64,000 nt of DNA from positions 1,864,900 through 1,928,899 of the forward strand of contig NZ_CP047593.1 in NCBI RefSeq assembly GCF_009905215.1, written 5' to 3'. A program made the position numbers and the translations under genes. The DNA comes from Tichowtungia aerotolerans. Lineage in GTDB: Bacteria > Verrucomicrobiota > Kiritimatiellia > Kiritimatiellales > Tichowtungiaceae. Positions 8,429 through 16,482 of the stretch are shown in pieces; position 1 is the stretch's first letter; each line of letters opens with the position of its first letter. The notes beneath the pieces were generated by a model, which saw only the letters and a program-made list of their open reading frames with translations, was not told the origin of the DNA and did no database searches.

Positions 8429-9964
8429 TTAGCGTTTGATCCAGATGGGGGAGGACCATGCCCATTGCTTGTTGTACTGCTCGACGCGCAGACGGTAGCA
8501 GTCCATGCCGTTGGGCAGGGCGTCGCCTTCTGCGGTGTCTTCGAGCTGTGTTTCAAATTCATAGGATTCGGGCAGGGCGGCGACAACGCGGTAGGCGGGG
8601 GTGCCGTAGCCGCTGATGTAACCGCTGCGCGCTCCGGCCAGCACTTCGCGCAGGGTGTGGCTGAAGGTTGCGCCGTTGAACTCCAGGTCTATGATGCCGT
8701 CGAGCGGCATTTCGACTTCCAGGGAAAAACCCTGGTTTGAATTGGTTACCGGGGTCGGATTGCCCTGTGTTTTTGTTTTGAACCTGACGTTGGTCTCGCT
8801 TTCCTGGGTCCAGTCCGAGAAGCGGAAGTCTTCTTCATTTTCGGTGGGAGACACCACTTCCGATCCTTTGAAGCGCGGCTCGGCTTTCAGGATTTTTCCT
8901 TCGCGAACGCCGAAGGCGGCATCCCAGTGGACGACTTTGCCGCGGGAGCCCCAGCCGACCTCCAGTCCGATTTTTGCGCGGACGGTTTGGTTTTCTGCGG
9001 GCGCTTCCGTGACTTTCGGCAGGAAGTAATGCTTGAGCACTTTTTCATTTTTGAGCAGTTCGATCGTGCGAATGGCGCCGCCACCTTTGACGCGGAAGCG
9101 GATGTCGCGCTGGTCGGACGGTTCCTGAATGACGTCGCCGATGAAGCTGTCGTTGACGGAAAGCTCAACCTCGATATTGTCGCCGGTCAGCGCGATGGTG
9201 CGGCGGTTGAGAATGGCGTCCCAGATGGACTTGCGGGTCAGCTCCGGAGCAAACACGGCGACGCGACCGTGGCCGTGGCTGCCGGGATGTGCGCTGTGGT
9301 GATCGGTTGAGGCGACACAGCCGACGATGCGGCCTTTTTTGAGTCCGGCGCTGTAGGTGCTGTCCTGGTCGCACGGGCCCATGGAGTGAAGGTAGGGGTA
9401 GGCGGTTTCGTCGCTTTCGCTGCAGGCGTGCATAGAAAAAAGTTCTACGACCGGGCTGAGGGGATGATCTTCGTGCTCTTCCCAGTTGATGCCGCGGAAG
9501 CCCTGTTTGTAGCCGATGTGGTGGGTGAAGGTCATGCAGGCGATGCCTTCTTCGTTCAGTTTTGCGAGCGTGTCGCGCAGTTCCGGCACCGTTTGGGTCT
9601 GCAGGATGCTGCCCTTTCCGTCGCGGTACATCACGGTCTGGTCGCCGGAGTGGCAGGAATGTTTTTCGTAACCGAGAAACGAGACAAACGCACCGTCCTG
9701 GTTGGCATCGTCGCAGACTTTGACAAAGTGATCCCAGCAGCCGGCGAGTTTTTTGAAGCCGTCTTCGTGGTATTTGATGCGGCGTTCCATGCCGTGTTGC
9801 TGGCGCGGCATATCGGGCCACAGGGCGTGTCCGGTTACCGATACAAAGTCCAGCTGCATTTTTGCGTTGGCGATGGCGTCTTCCACCGGGCCGTGGCCGT
9901 AGCTTGCGCCGCAGTGATTGTGGATGTCACCGTAGTAGGTTGTGAGTTTTTCAGATGTTTTCAT
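8429..9964 (-). CDS. DUF3604/PHP-like metal-dependent protein
   Basis: 511 residues from ATG 9964, preferred over an upstream start at 10030 because GGGAG lies 6-7 nt before it and because 10030 would run into the operator region. The N-terminus has YYGDIHNHCGASYGHG and later CVASTDHHSAHPGSHG, the His/Asp-rich clusters of PHP-type phosphoesterase/amidohydrolase folds. The whole resembles DUF3604 (PF12228). No signal peptide is evident. Function is unproven; proteins of this family are frequent in sulfatase-rich glycan loci. It is the first gene of the leftward operon with the ROK-like gene and is divergent from the symporter. Confidence 0.75.
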   Translation of the reverse strand: MKTSEKLTTYYGDIHNHCGASYGHGPVEDAIANAKMQLDFVSVTGHALWPDMPRQQHGMERRIKYHEDGFKKLAGCWDHFVKVCDDANQDGAFVSFLGYEKHSCHSGDQTVMYRDGKGSILQTQTVPELRDTLAKLNEEGIACMTFTHHIGYKQGFRGINWEEHEDHPLSPVVELFSMHACSESDETAYPYLHSMGPCDQDSTYSAGLKKGRIVGCVASTDHHSAHPGSHGHGRVAVFAPELTRKSIWDAILNRRTIALTGDNIEVELSVNDSFIGDVIQEPSDQRDIRFRVKGGGAIRTIELLKNEKVLKHYFLPKVTEAPAENQTVRAKIGLEVGWGSRGKVVHWDAAFGVREGKILKAEPRFKGSEVVSPTENEEDFRFSDWTQESETNVRFKTKTQGNPTPVTNSNQGFSLEVEMPLDGIIDLEFNGATFSHTLREVLAGARSGYISGYGTPAYRVVAALPESYEFETQLEDTAEGDALPNGMDCYRLRVEQYNKQWAWSSPIWIKR

Positions 9965-10035
9965 TGGATTTCTCCCTTTTATTTTCGATTGGCGAGATCT
10001 TGGCCGATTGAAAAATCGTACGCACGCCAAACGGA

Positions 10036-10051
10036 GGTTTATTCGTAAAGC
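10036..10051 (+). promoter_or_regulatory. LacI-type operator O3
   Basis: GGTTTATTCGTAAAGC lies between the divergent DUF3604 and symporter genes. It differs from the palindromic consensus only near one end. Confidence 0.75.
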
Positions 10052-10057
10052 ACGCCG

Positions 10058-10073
10058 GGTTAACGAATAAACC
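10058..10073 (-). promoter_or_regulatory. LacI-type operator O4
   Basis: On the minus strand this reads GGTTTATTCGTTAACC, the best match to the consensus. It starts 22 bp from O3 and ends next to where the -35 of the symporter promoter should be, a repressing position. Confidence 0.78.
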
Positions 10074-10095
10074 GTCGCTTCTCTTTCCTTGTTCC

Positions 10096-10101
10096 TATAA
10101 T
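10096..10101 (+). promoter_or_regulatory. Probable -10 box of the symporter operon
   Basis: A perfect TATAAT. The -35 position (about 10073-10078) has no good match and abuts operator O4. A start site near 10108 would make an ATG at 10108 leaderless, so the downstream ATG with an SD is preferred for the gene. Confidence 0.6.
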
Positions 10102-10146
10102 TGAACGATGGTGATGCAGATAAGAAAACAACCCGTGGAGAATATG

Positions 10147-11919
10147 ATGGGATCGAGCCTGGATTTAATAATTGTCGGAGTGTACATGTGCGTGCTGGTG
10201 CTGATTGGCATGGTGTTCGGAAAGCTGGTGAAGAGCGGCAGCGATTACTTTAAAGCCGGTGCCAAAGGCAGCTGGTGGATGGTCGGTGCGAGTATGTTTA
10301 TGAGCGGCATCAGCGCCTGGACATTCGTTGGAAATGCATCCGGAATTTTTCGGGCGGGCTGGAGTCCGCTGGCAATCTACATCGCCAACGTGACCGGATT
10401 CACCCTCGCCGCCTTTTTCCTCGGGGCGTGGTACCGCCAGATGCGTGTGATCACCTATGCCGAGACCATCAAAGAGCGCTTTGGAAAATCGGCTGAGCAG
10501 CTTGTTGCACATCTGCTGGTTCTCAACGGGTTTATGTGGGCAGGCGTCGGGCTCTATACGCTTTGTGTGTTTGTCGGGCCGTTAATTCCGAACGTTCCGA
10601 TTGAAGGACTGATTCTGGGCATCGGCTTTGTCGTGGTGCTGTATTGCACGGTTGGCGGCAACTGGGCGGTGATGGCCAATGATTTTGTGCAGGGCATTAT
10701 TCTGGTGGTGGTGACGTCGATCGTGACGGTTCTCTGTTTTATGAACGCTGGGGGCATCGGAGCCTTTTTTGATGCCGTTGCCAATTCAAGTGCGGCCGAA
10801 GAGCTGCGGTTCGTGACGCCCTCTCCGGAGGGAGCCTCGACATGGAGCGGTCTGGCCAATTATGGTCTGGCCTGGTGCATCGTGATCTTCATCAATCAGC
10901 TCTTCAACCAGTCGAGTCTGTTCCAGGGCGTACGCTATTTCTCGGCAAAAGACGGCCGGGAAGCCCGGAAGGCATCCATCTTTGCCGGCCTCATGATGGT
11001 CATGGGACTGCTTATTTTCTTTGTGCCGCCCATTTACGCCCGGGTTTTTCTGGAAAGCGAAGTGATGGCCATGCATGAAGTGCCGAAAAAGGCCGCTGAG
11101 TTCGCCTATTCGATAACGAGCCAGACGGTGCTTCCGAAGGGAACATTCAGCATTATGATTGTGGCAATCTTTGCTGCGGCGATCAGTACGCTGGATACCG
11201 GCCTGAATCGCAATGCGGCGCTGATTATTCGCGACCTGCTTCCCGCGCACCGCCGGTTTTGGAAAATGAAGCCGATCAATCCGGACCGGGAAGTGTTCCT
11301 CGGCAAACTGACGACAGTTCTGGCAGGGTTTGTGGTGATGGGCATCGCCATCTTCTATGCCAATGTCAAGGACACCTCGCTGTTCGACTTTATGCTCAAG
11401 ACGGTAATCGGCCAGCTGATGACTCCGCAGTTTGTGCCGCTGATTCTCTTCCTGTTTATTCGCAAGGTGCCGCGCTGGGCCATCTTCTCCTCCCTGGGCG
11501 GCGGCTATCTGCCGACGGTTGCTCTGCTGGTCTGGAATGCCGTTGCGGCGGAACCGGTCATCCTTTCTTCGCACCTGACCATGGCCCTGGTCATGGGCTG
11601 CGGAGCCCTCGGTTATCTGCTGGCGCTTCCGTTCTGGTCGAAAGTCAGTGACAAAGAAAAACAAGCCACACACGCCTTCTACGAAAAAATGGAGCGGCCG
11701 ATTGATTTCGAAAAAGAGGTCGGCAAAGGCAATGACTCCTTCCAGCTCATTATGATCGGCCGGTTCGCGCTGGTTCTCGGCGCGCTGTTCCTGCTGATGC
11801 TGATCCCTGTCGATACCGTTGCGGGCCGCTGGGTGATTGTCACCATTTCCGGCGTGGTCGGCGGTGTCGGTGCACTTATGTGGCTTTCGGGACATAAAAT
11901 TGCCAAAAAGGAATCATAA
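10147..11919 (+). CDS. Sodium:solute symporter (SSS family)
   Basis: 590 residues from ATG 10147, with GGAG at 10137-10140 six nt before; 10144 is also possible, and 10108 lacks an SD. About 13-14 hydrophobic helices. Early on, GSDYFKAGAKGSWWMVGASMFMSGISAWTF-like sequence and FQGVRYFSAKDGREARKASIF later are typical of SSS sugar/uronate symporters. C-terminal extra helices extend past the usual core. It would import the sugar or oligosaccharide released by the secreted enzymes using a sodium gradient. It is controlled from the divergent region with two LacI-type operators and is followed after 14 nt by the HAD gene. Confidence 0.92.
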   Translation: MGSSLDLIIVGVYMCVLVLIGMVFGKLVKSGSDYFKAGAKGSWWMVGASMFMSGISAWTFVGNASGIFRAGWSPLAIYIANVTGFTLAAFFLGAWYRQMRVITYAETIKERFGKSAEQLVAHLLVLNGFMWAGVGLYTLCVFVGPLIPNVPIEGLILGIGFVVVLYCTVGGNWAVMANDFVQGIILVVVTSIVTVLCFMNAGGIGAFFDAVANSSAAEELRFVTPSPEGASTWSGLANYGLAWCIVIFINQLFNQSSLFQGVRYFSAKDGREARKASIFAGLMMVMGLLIFFVPPIYARVFLESEVMAMHEVPKKAAEFAYSITSQTVLPKGTFSIMIVAIFAAAISTLDTGLNRNAALIIRDLLPAHRRFWKMKPINPDREVFLGKLTTVLAGFVVMGIAIFYANVKDTSLFDFMLKTVIGQLMTPQFVPLILFLFIRKVPRWAIFSSLGGGYLPTVALLVWNAVAAEPVILSSHLTMALVMGCGALGYLLALPFWSKVSDKEKQATHAFYEKMERPIDFEKEVGKGNDSFQLIMIGRFALVLGALFLLMLIPVDTVAGRWVIVTISGVVGGVGALMWLSGHKIAKKES

Positions 11920-11933
11920 AAAGGAATTATACG

Positions 11934-12830
11934 ATGGACTACGTTTCTCAACTCAAAAACCTTCCGAAAAAAAACGACTTTTTCATCGGATTTGACAGCG
12001 ACGGCTGTGTGTTCGATACAATGGAACTGAAGCATAAGGAATGCTTCTGCCCGGCCGCGATCAAGCATCTGGGCTGCCAGCCGGTCAGCAAAGCCGCTCG
12101 CGAAGTGTGGGATTTTGTCAACCTGTACAGCAAGACGCGTGGCTGCAACCGCTTTATTGCCGTGCAGCACTTCCGGAATCTGCTCAAAGAACGCACCGAT
12201 GTGAAAGCGCGCGGATTTGATCCGATGGATCTGTCCGGTCTGGATGCGTGGGTGCAGCGTGAAACGAAACTCGGCAACCCGGCACTCGAGGCGGAAGTGG
12301 TCGAAAACGGCAATCAGGACCTGCATATTATGCTCGATTGGAGCCGGGAGGTTAATGCGCGGGTTGAAGACATGGTTTCCGGAATGACGCCGTTCCCGGG
12401 AGTTCTTGACGTGTTGAAACACGGACGGGACCGGGCCGACATGATTGTGGTTTCCCAGACGCCCCTTGATGCTTTGGAGCGCGAATGGGAAGAAAACAAC
12501 ATGACCCCTTATGTTCGTTTGATCGCCGGGCAGGAGCATGGGACTAAAGCTGAGCACATCCGCTTTGCAACAGAAGGGAAAGGGTATGGGAAAGATCGTG
12601 TTCTGATGGTTGGTGACGCGCCCGGAGACTACAAAGCGGCCGCGGACAACGATGCGCTCTATTATCCCATCATTCCCGGACAGGAGGAAGCGTCGTGGCA
12701 GCGCCTCGTCGATGAGGCCCTGGAGCGCTTTTTCGCCGGCACTTTTGCCGGGAGCTACCAGCAGCAGCTGCTGGACGAATTTGACGCCTCACTGCCGGAA
12801 CACCCGCCGTGGGAAAACGGAACCGATTAA
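11934..12830 (+). CDS. HAD-superfamily hydrolase
   Basis: 298 residues. Motif I FDSDGCVFDTM (DxDGxxxD), motif II VVSQTP (Ser/Thr), a Lys in GTKAEH and motif IV MVGDAPGD are all in order, giving an intact HAD phosphatase/phosphotransferase. The cap is the large helical insertion between motifs I and II (about residues 25-150). AAGGAA precedes the start by 7 nt. As last gene of the symporter transcript it probably acts on a phosphorylated sugar intermediate. The exact substrate is unknown. Confidence 0.85.
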   Translation: MDYVSQLKNLPKKNDFFIGFDSDGCVFDTMELKHKECFCPAAIKHLGCQPVSKAAREVWDFVNLYSKTRGCNRFIAVQHFRNLLKERTDVKARGFDPMDLSGLDAWVQRETKLGNPALEAEVVENGNQDLHIMLDWSREVNARVEDMVSGMTPFPGVLDVLKHGRDRADMIVVSQTPLDALEREWEENNMTPYVRLIAGQEHGTKAEHIRFATEGKGYGKDRVLMVGDAPGDYKAAADNDALYYPIIPGQEEASWQRLVDEALERFFAGTFAGSYQQQLLDEFDASLPEHPPWENGTD

Positions 12831-12862
12831 TTTCCGGAGCACAAAAACAATTAAAGGAAAAG

Positions 12863-12889
12863 GCGGGGCCGCGCGGCTCCGCTTTTTTT
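12863..12889 (+). terminator. Intrinsic terminator after the HAD gene
   Basis: A GC stem (GCGGGGCCG / CGGCTCCGC with one G-U pair) is followed by seven T (12883-12889). Confidence 0.9.
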
Positions 12890-13071
12890 GCATCTTGTGG
12901 TTAGTTGAAATCGTACTTGGTTGGTTGCCGGCGCGGGTTATCAAAAAGTACGAGCTTTGAAAGGACATCGTTTTTCGACATGGGCCGGATAAACTGCGCG
13001 AGTTCCCCGGTTTTCATGACAAAAGTTGAAAGGGGATCAAGCAGGCAGAGACCGTTCCGATTGAGGCTGCA

Positions 13072-13374
13072 GTGTCGGGTGAATTTGTTTCGGTCAAACC
13101 GCACGCAACGCTGACGACTGGCGAAGTGATTCGCATGTTGCGTGAGCTGAAAGGCTGGACGCAGGAGCAGTTGGCCGAGCAGTCCGGCCTCAACGCCAAA
13201 AACATCAGCCTGCTCGAAAACGGCCGCATCGACATCGGCAAAAAACGTGCTGTCCAATTAGCAGAAGCCTTCAATGTCCACCCCGCCATCATCATGTTTC
13301 CCGAATACGAAGCCGACTTGATCGGCAAGGCGGCGCAAGGTGATGAAATAATAGGACTGACATCGGAGCCTTAA
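13072..13374 (+). CDS. Orphan XRE-family HTH (HigA-like antitoxin type)
   Basis: 100 residues from GTG 13072 with GAGG 5 nt upstream; the frame is open a further 14 codons without another good start. GEVIRMLRELKGWTQEQLAEQSGLNAKNISLLENG is a clear XRE helix-turn-helix, and VHPAIIMFPEYEADLI resembles the tail of antitoxin-type XRE proteins. I find no RelE/HigB/HipA toxin on either side. Between 12890 and 13071 I recognise nothing. Either this is a solitary regulator or the remnant of a toxin-antitoxin pair. Confidence 0.72.
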   Translation: MSGEFVSVKPHATLTTGEVIRMLRELKGWTQEQLAEQSGLNAKNISLLENGRIDIGKKRAVQLAEAFNVHPAIIMFPEYEADLIGKAAQGDEIIGLTSEP

Positions 13375-13679
13375 TGAGAGCAGTTTTCAATGGTACTGGA
13401 ATAATGATATCGGCGATCCCGCTCTGACGAAAAACAGTTCAGTCGATGACCTGCGGGCTCAGGTCATCGACTGACCCGTTACTGACCCCCGCGGCAAGTT
13501 GAAGTCTATTGAGTGGGTTCGTTTGGGGAACCGCTTTTATGGGGTGTTAATCAATTAGATTCGCATTGTATGCATAAAGCATTGTCAAATAAATTTCTTT
13601 GCGCAAGCTGAGCTTGTTTGCTGCTTGATTAGATTGTTAAATATTGCTCGACTATTTCTTAAAAAGAAAGGCGCGTGCT
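13375..13679. other. Gene-free AT-rich stretch
   Basis: No ORF worth calling. It contains the 15-bp perfect inverted repeat at 13439-13474 and then an AT-rich leader to the secreted-protein gene, with GAAAGG as a weak ribosome site near 13666. Confidence 0.6.
13439..13474. repeat. 15-bp perfect inverted repeat
   Basis: TCAGTCGATGACCTG-CGGGCT-CAGGTCATCGACTGA: arms are perfect, the loop is 6 nt and no T-run follows. It could be the end of the XRE transcript, a protein-binding site or a scar of insertion. Confidence 0.75.
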
Positions 13680-14303
13680 ATGCATACGATCAGGTTCGTT
13701 TTAATTATTTTAACCTTGGGATTTTACAGCATTGCCGCTGAGGTTTCTGAAGAAGTCGAGGGGCTGCAAGAAAAGTTTCAATACACGATGAAGGTTTGGG
13801 CTGTCGAGGATGACAATATTGAAACAGACAACGGTGATGAGTACTTTGTACTGGAGTTTGAGTCTCAGCAACCCAACCTAATGAAGATTATAGAGCAAAG
13901 TGAATTTTTTTTCGGCTCTCAGCACCCTCTCCGAACTCAGATTGAGGGCCAAGAAGGATTATTTGAAATGCGTGTGACAGTTCAGCTGACTGATAAAAAA
14001 ACTAAAGCGGTCGGATACGCACAGTCTTTTGATGAGCCATTACCTCTAAAATTTACAGAAAATACAATTGGTAACTATGCAGATCACACCGCATGGGAGT
14101 ATCGCATTCCATTCGGCAATATGAAAAAGCCGAAACTGTCCGCATATGCAATCGAATTTGGACTCCTGAAAGACGGAAAATTTATTTCGATTGCGACGGA
14201 ATACAAAAAAGTTGAAGACTCTGAAGAGATCCTTTCTGCAGGAGGCGACGAACTACAAATGGAATGCTATAAATGCTCTCACTACTATTGGGATACCAGA
14301 TAA
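13680..14303 (+). CDS. Secreted protein of unknown function
   Basis: 207 residues from ATG 13680; an in-frame ATG at 13644 would put 12 charged residues before the signal peptide. Residues 1-20 are a standard Sec signal ending around YSIAA-EVS. The mature part is acidic, predicted mostly beta, and ends with a Cys pair (ECYKCSHYYW). I recognise no family. Its base composition is clearly more AT-rich than the neighbouring genes, and it stands alone between the XRE gene and convergent glyQS, which suggests recent acquisition. Confidence 0.65.
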   Translation: MHTIRFVLIILTLGFYSIAAEVSEEVEGLQEKFQYTMKVWAVEDDNIETDNGDEYFVLEFESQQPNLMKIIEQSEFFFGSQHPLRTQIEGQEGLFEMRVTVQLTDKKTKAVGYAQSFDEPLPLKFTENTIGNYADHTAWEYRIPFGNMKKPKLSAYAIEFGLLKDGKFISIATEYKKVEDSEEILSAGGDELQMECYKCSHYYWDTR

Positions 14304-14348
14304 GGGAGCATATTCTGCTGTCCTGTGATACTGTCTGAAATTTGTAAT

Positions 14349-14452
14349 CTGTAGGCGCGGGCGCCCATCGTACGCAGCTACAGTTTTCCAAACATTGGAA
14401 ACTTCGGACGGCCCGGCGGTCCATCCCTACCTGAATTTTCCAAACATTGGAA
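14349..14452. repeat. Composite repeat: TGTAG element plus two 15-bp palindromes
   Basis: A 35-nt element bounded by CTGTAG...CTACAG (14349-14383) is followed by two identical copies of TTCCAAACATTGGAA at 14386-14400 and 14438-14452. The TGTAGGCGCGGGCG start recurs at 42254, again beside TTCCAAACATTGGAA. Confidence 0.8.
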
Positions 14453-14525
14453 AAAGAAAAGGCGGGAAGGTCTTCGACCATTCCCGCCCCACAAACACTT
14501 CCGTGTTTTCTGTGTATTCCGTGGT

Positions 14526-16058
14526 TTAGAACCGAACCTTCTCTGCGACGTAAGCTTCGAGCTCGCTGATGGGCATGCGAACCTGCTCCATGGTGTCGCG
14601 GTCGCGCACGGTGACGGTGTCGTCTTCGAGGGTGTCGAAGTCGATGGTGACGCCGAGCGGGGTTCCGATTTCGTCCTGGCGGCGGTAGCGGCGTCCGATG
14701 GCGCCGGCCTGGTCGTAGAAGCAGTTCCAGCGCTCGTTGAGCTGTTCGAACACTTCGCGGGCTTTGCCGACGAGCTCCTCTTTGTTTTTGAGCAGCGGGA
14801 AGACGGCCACTTTGTACGGCGCGATGCTGGGGGCAAAGCGCAGGACGGTGCGAGCTTCGTAGCCTTCCGGTGCGCGTTTGGCGTCCGGGTCGGCGGTGAG
14901 GACTTCGCCGCCGTCTTTGGGAATCCATTCGACGCGGTAGGCTTCGCAGAGCAGCGCGAGTGCGATGCGGTCGACGCCGGCGGAGGGCTCGACGACGTGC
15001 GGCAGGTAGCGCTCCTTGGTCTCTTCATCGTAGTATTCGAGGCCTTTGCCGGAGGTGTTCTGGTGCTGGGTGAGGTCGAAGTTGCCGCGCGCGGCGATTC
15101 CTTCGAGCTCCTGGGTGCCGAAGGGGAAGTCGTACATGATGTCGGTGCAGGCGCTGGCATAGTGGGCGAGGGCGTCGCCTTCGTGAATGTCGCGGTGCAT
15201 GCGGCCTTCGGGAAGTCCGACTCTTTCATACCATTTGAGGCGCTCGGATACCCAGTATTCGTGCTGTTCAGCATCAGTGCCGGGTTTGATGAAGTATTCG
15301 AGTTCCATCTGCTCGAATTCGCGCGAGCGGAAGGTGTAGTTGCGCGGGTTGATTTCGTTGCGGAAGGCTTTGCCGATCTGGGCGATTCCGAACGGAATTT
15401 TCTGGCGCGAGACGGCGTGGACGTTGCCGAACTGGGCGAAGATGCCCTGTGCGGTTTCGGGGCGCAGCCAGGCGACGGCGGCATTTTCTTCGACGGGTCC
15501 GACGTGCGTTTTGAACATCAGGTTGAACGCGCGCGGCTCGGTGAGGGTGCCGGCTTCGGAGGCGTCCGGGCCGACGAGGCGGTCATAGTTTTCGACCGGG
15601 ATGTCGAGCAGCGGCACGATTTCGTACTCGTCCGGGTTCTGCTTGCCCATTTTTTTGACTTTTTTGCGCGGCGGCTCTTCGTCTTCGGGATAGGCGAACA
15701 TCAGGGTGGCCGCGTTGGACTTGTGTTTGAAGACGAGGATCTGGTCGGCGCGGTAGCGGCCTTTGGTTTCGCGGCAGTCGAGCATCGGGTCCTTGAAGTT
15801 GCCGACATGGCCGGAGGCTTCCCACACGCGCGGGTGCATAATGATGGAACTGTCGAGTCCAACGACGTTTTCGCGGGTCTGGACGACGGATTTCCACCAG
15901 GATTCCTTGATGTTGCGTTTCAGTTCGACGCCGAGCGGACCGTAATCCCAGAAGCCGTTAATGCCTCCGTAGATTTCCGAAGTTTGGAAAATAAAGCCGC
16001 GGCGCTTGCACAGCGATGCCAGCGCATCCATCGATACATGATAATCATTCGGTTCCAT
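14526..16058 (-). CDS. glyQS: Glycyl-tRNA synthetase, single-chain class II
   Basis: 510 residues from ATG 16058 (AGGA 6 nt upstream); a start 8 codons earlier at 16082 is less likely. Charges tRNA-Gly in the cytoplasm. Motif 1/GlyRS signatures YGGINGFWDYGPLG and RENVVGLDSSIIMHP, motif 2 RNEINPRNYTFRSREFEQMELEYF and motif 3 EPSAGVDRIALALL are all present. The C-terminal anticodon-binding domain starts near APYKVAVFPL. This is the alpha2 type found in eukaryotes, archaea and some bacteria, not the alpha2beta2 GlyQ+GlyS type. An insertion around residues 130-170 is Lys/Glu-rich. The 15-mer TTCCGAAGTTTGGAA at 15975-15989 lies inside it. Confidence 0.95.
   Translation of the reverse strand: MEPNDYHVSMDALASLCKRRGFIFQTSEIYGGINGFWDYGPLGVELKRNIKESWWKSVVQTRENVVGLDSSIIMHPRVWEASGHVGNFKDPMLDCRETKGRYRADQILVFKHKSNAATLMFAYPEDEEPPRKKVKKMGKQNPDEYEIVPLLDIPVENYDRLVGPDASEAGTLTEPRAFNLMFKTHVGPVEENAAVAWLRPETAQGIFAQFGNVHAVSRQKIPFGIAQIGKAFRNEINPRNYTFRSREFEQMELEYFIKPGTDAEQHEYWVSERLKWYERVGLPEGRMHRDIHEGDALAHYASACTDIMYDFPFGTQELEGIAARGNFDLTQHQNTSGKGLEYYDEETKERYLPHVVEPSAGVDRIALALLCEAYRVEWIPKDGGEVLTADPDAKRAPEGYEARTVLRFAPSIAPYKVAVFPLLKNKEELVGKAREVFEQLNERWNCFYDQAGAIGRRYRRQDEIGTPLGVTIDFDTLEDDTVTVRDRDTMEQVRMPISELEAYVAEKVRF
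15975..15989. repeat. Near copy of the 15-bp palindrome in glyQS
   Basis: TTCCGAAGTTTGGAA; exactly the same 15-mer occurs at 56929-56943. Confidence 0.6.
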
Positions 16059-16148
16059 AAGCATTCCTATCCTTAAAAGCAAAGGTCGCAGGATGCCCCA
16101 TCACGTTTGGAGTTGAAAGTATAAACTGAAACAGACAGACTGCCCGGT

Positions 16149-16394
16149 GTGAAAGAAAAACGGGCATTTAAACGGTTTGATGTGTTTTCGATTCTGGCGG
16201 CGGCCAGCATTCTGCTGGCTCTGCTGTTCGAGAGTTTTTTCATTTTTGAATTGTACGAAACGGACCTCTTTGCGGCTGTTTTGTCCCGTCCGGCTGTTCC
16301 TGTGCCTGTGGAGACGAAGGAAGAGGCTGCGCCGGCCCCGGCTGTGGAAAAGTCCGAGCCGGTTGATGTTGAGGATGTGGTTCCGGTCGGTTGA
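16149..16394 (+). CDS. Small single-pass membrane protein
   Basis: 81 residues from GTG 16149. Basic N-terminus (MKEKRAFKRFD), one membrane helix (about residues 12-37), then an Ala/Pro/Glu/Val-rich acidic tail ending PVDVEDVVPVG. The ribosome site is weak. No family recognised. It lies between divergent glyQS and speA; the clean charge-hydrophobic-acidic layout supports a real gene over chance. Confidence 0.55.
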   Translation: MKEKRAFKRFDVFSILAAASILLALLFESFFIFELYETDLFAAVLSRPAVPVPVETKEEAAPAPAVEKSEPVDVEDVVPVG

Positions 16395-16482
16395 CCTGAT
16401 TGAATACAACTTACGCTTTTCAATGTGTTTGACGGGGCGTAAAACGCCTCTCCTGATTTTTTAACTGTAAGGAGCCGGGAAT

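Noticed and set aside
10108-10146. Start of the symporter at ATG 10108
   Set aside because: No SD and only 7 nt after the TATAAT box; ATG 10144/10147 has GGAG at proper distance.
12901-13017. Possible short minus-strand ORF ending NPRRQPTKYDFN next to the XRE gene, considered as a toxin remnant
   Set aside because: 38 codons, no SD and no match to HigB/RelE features; not supportable.
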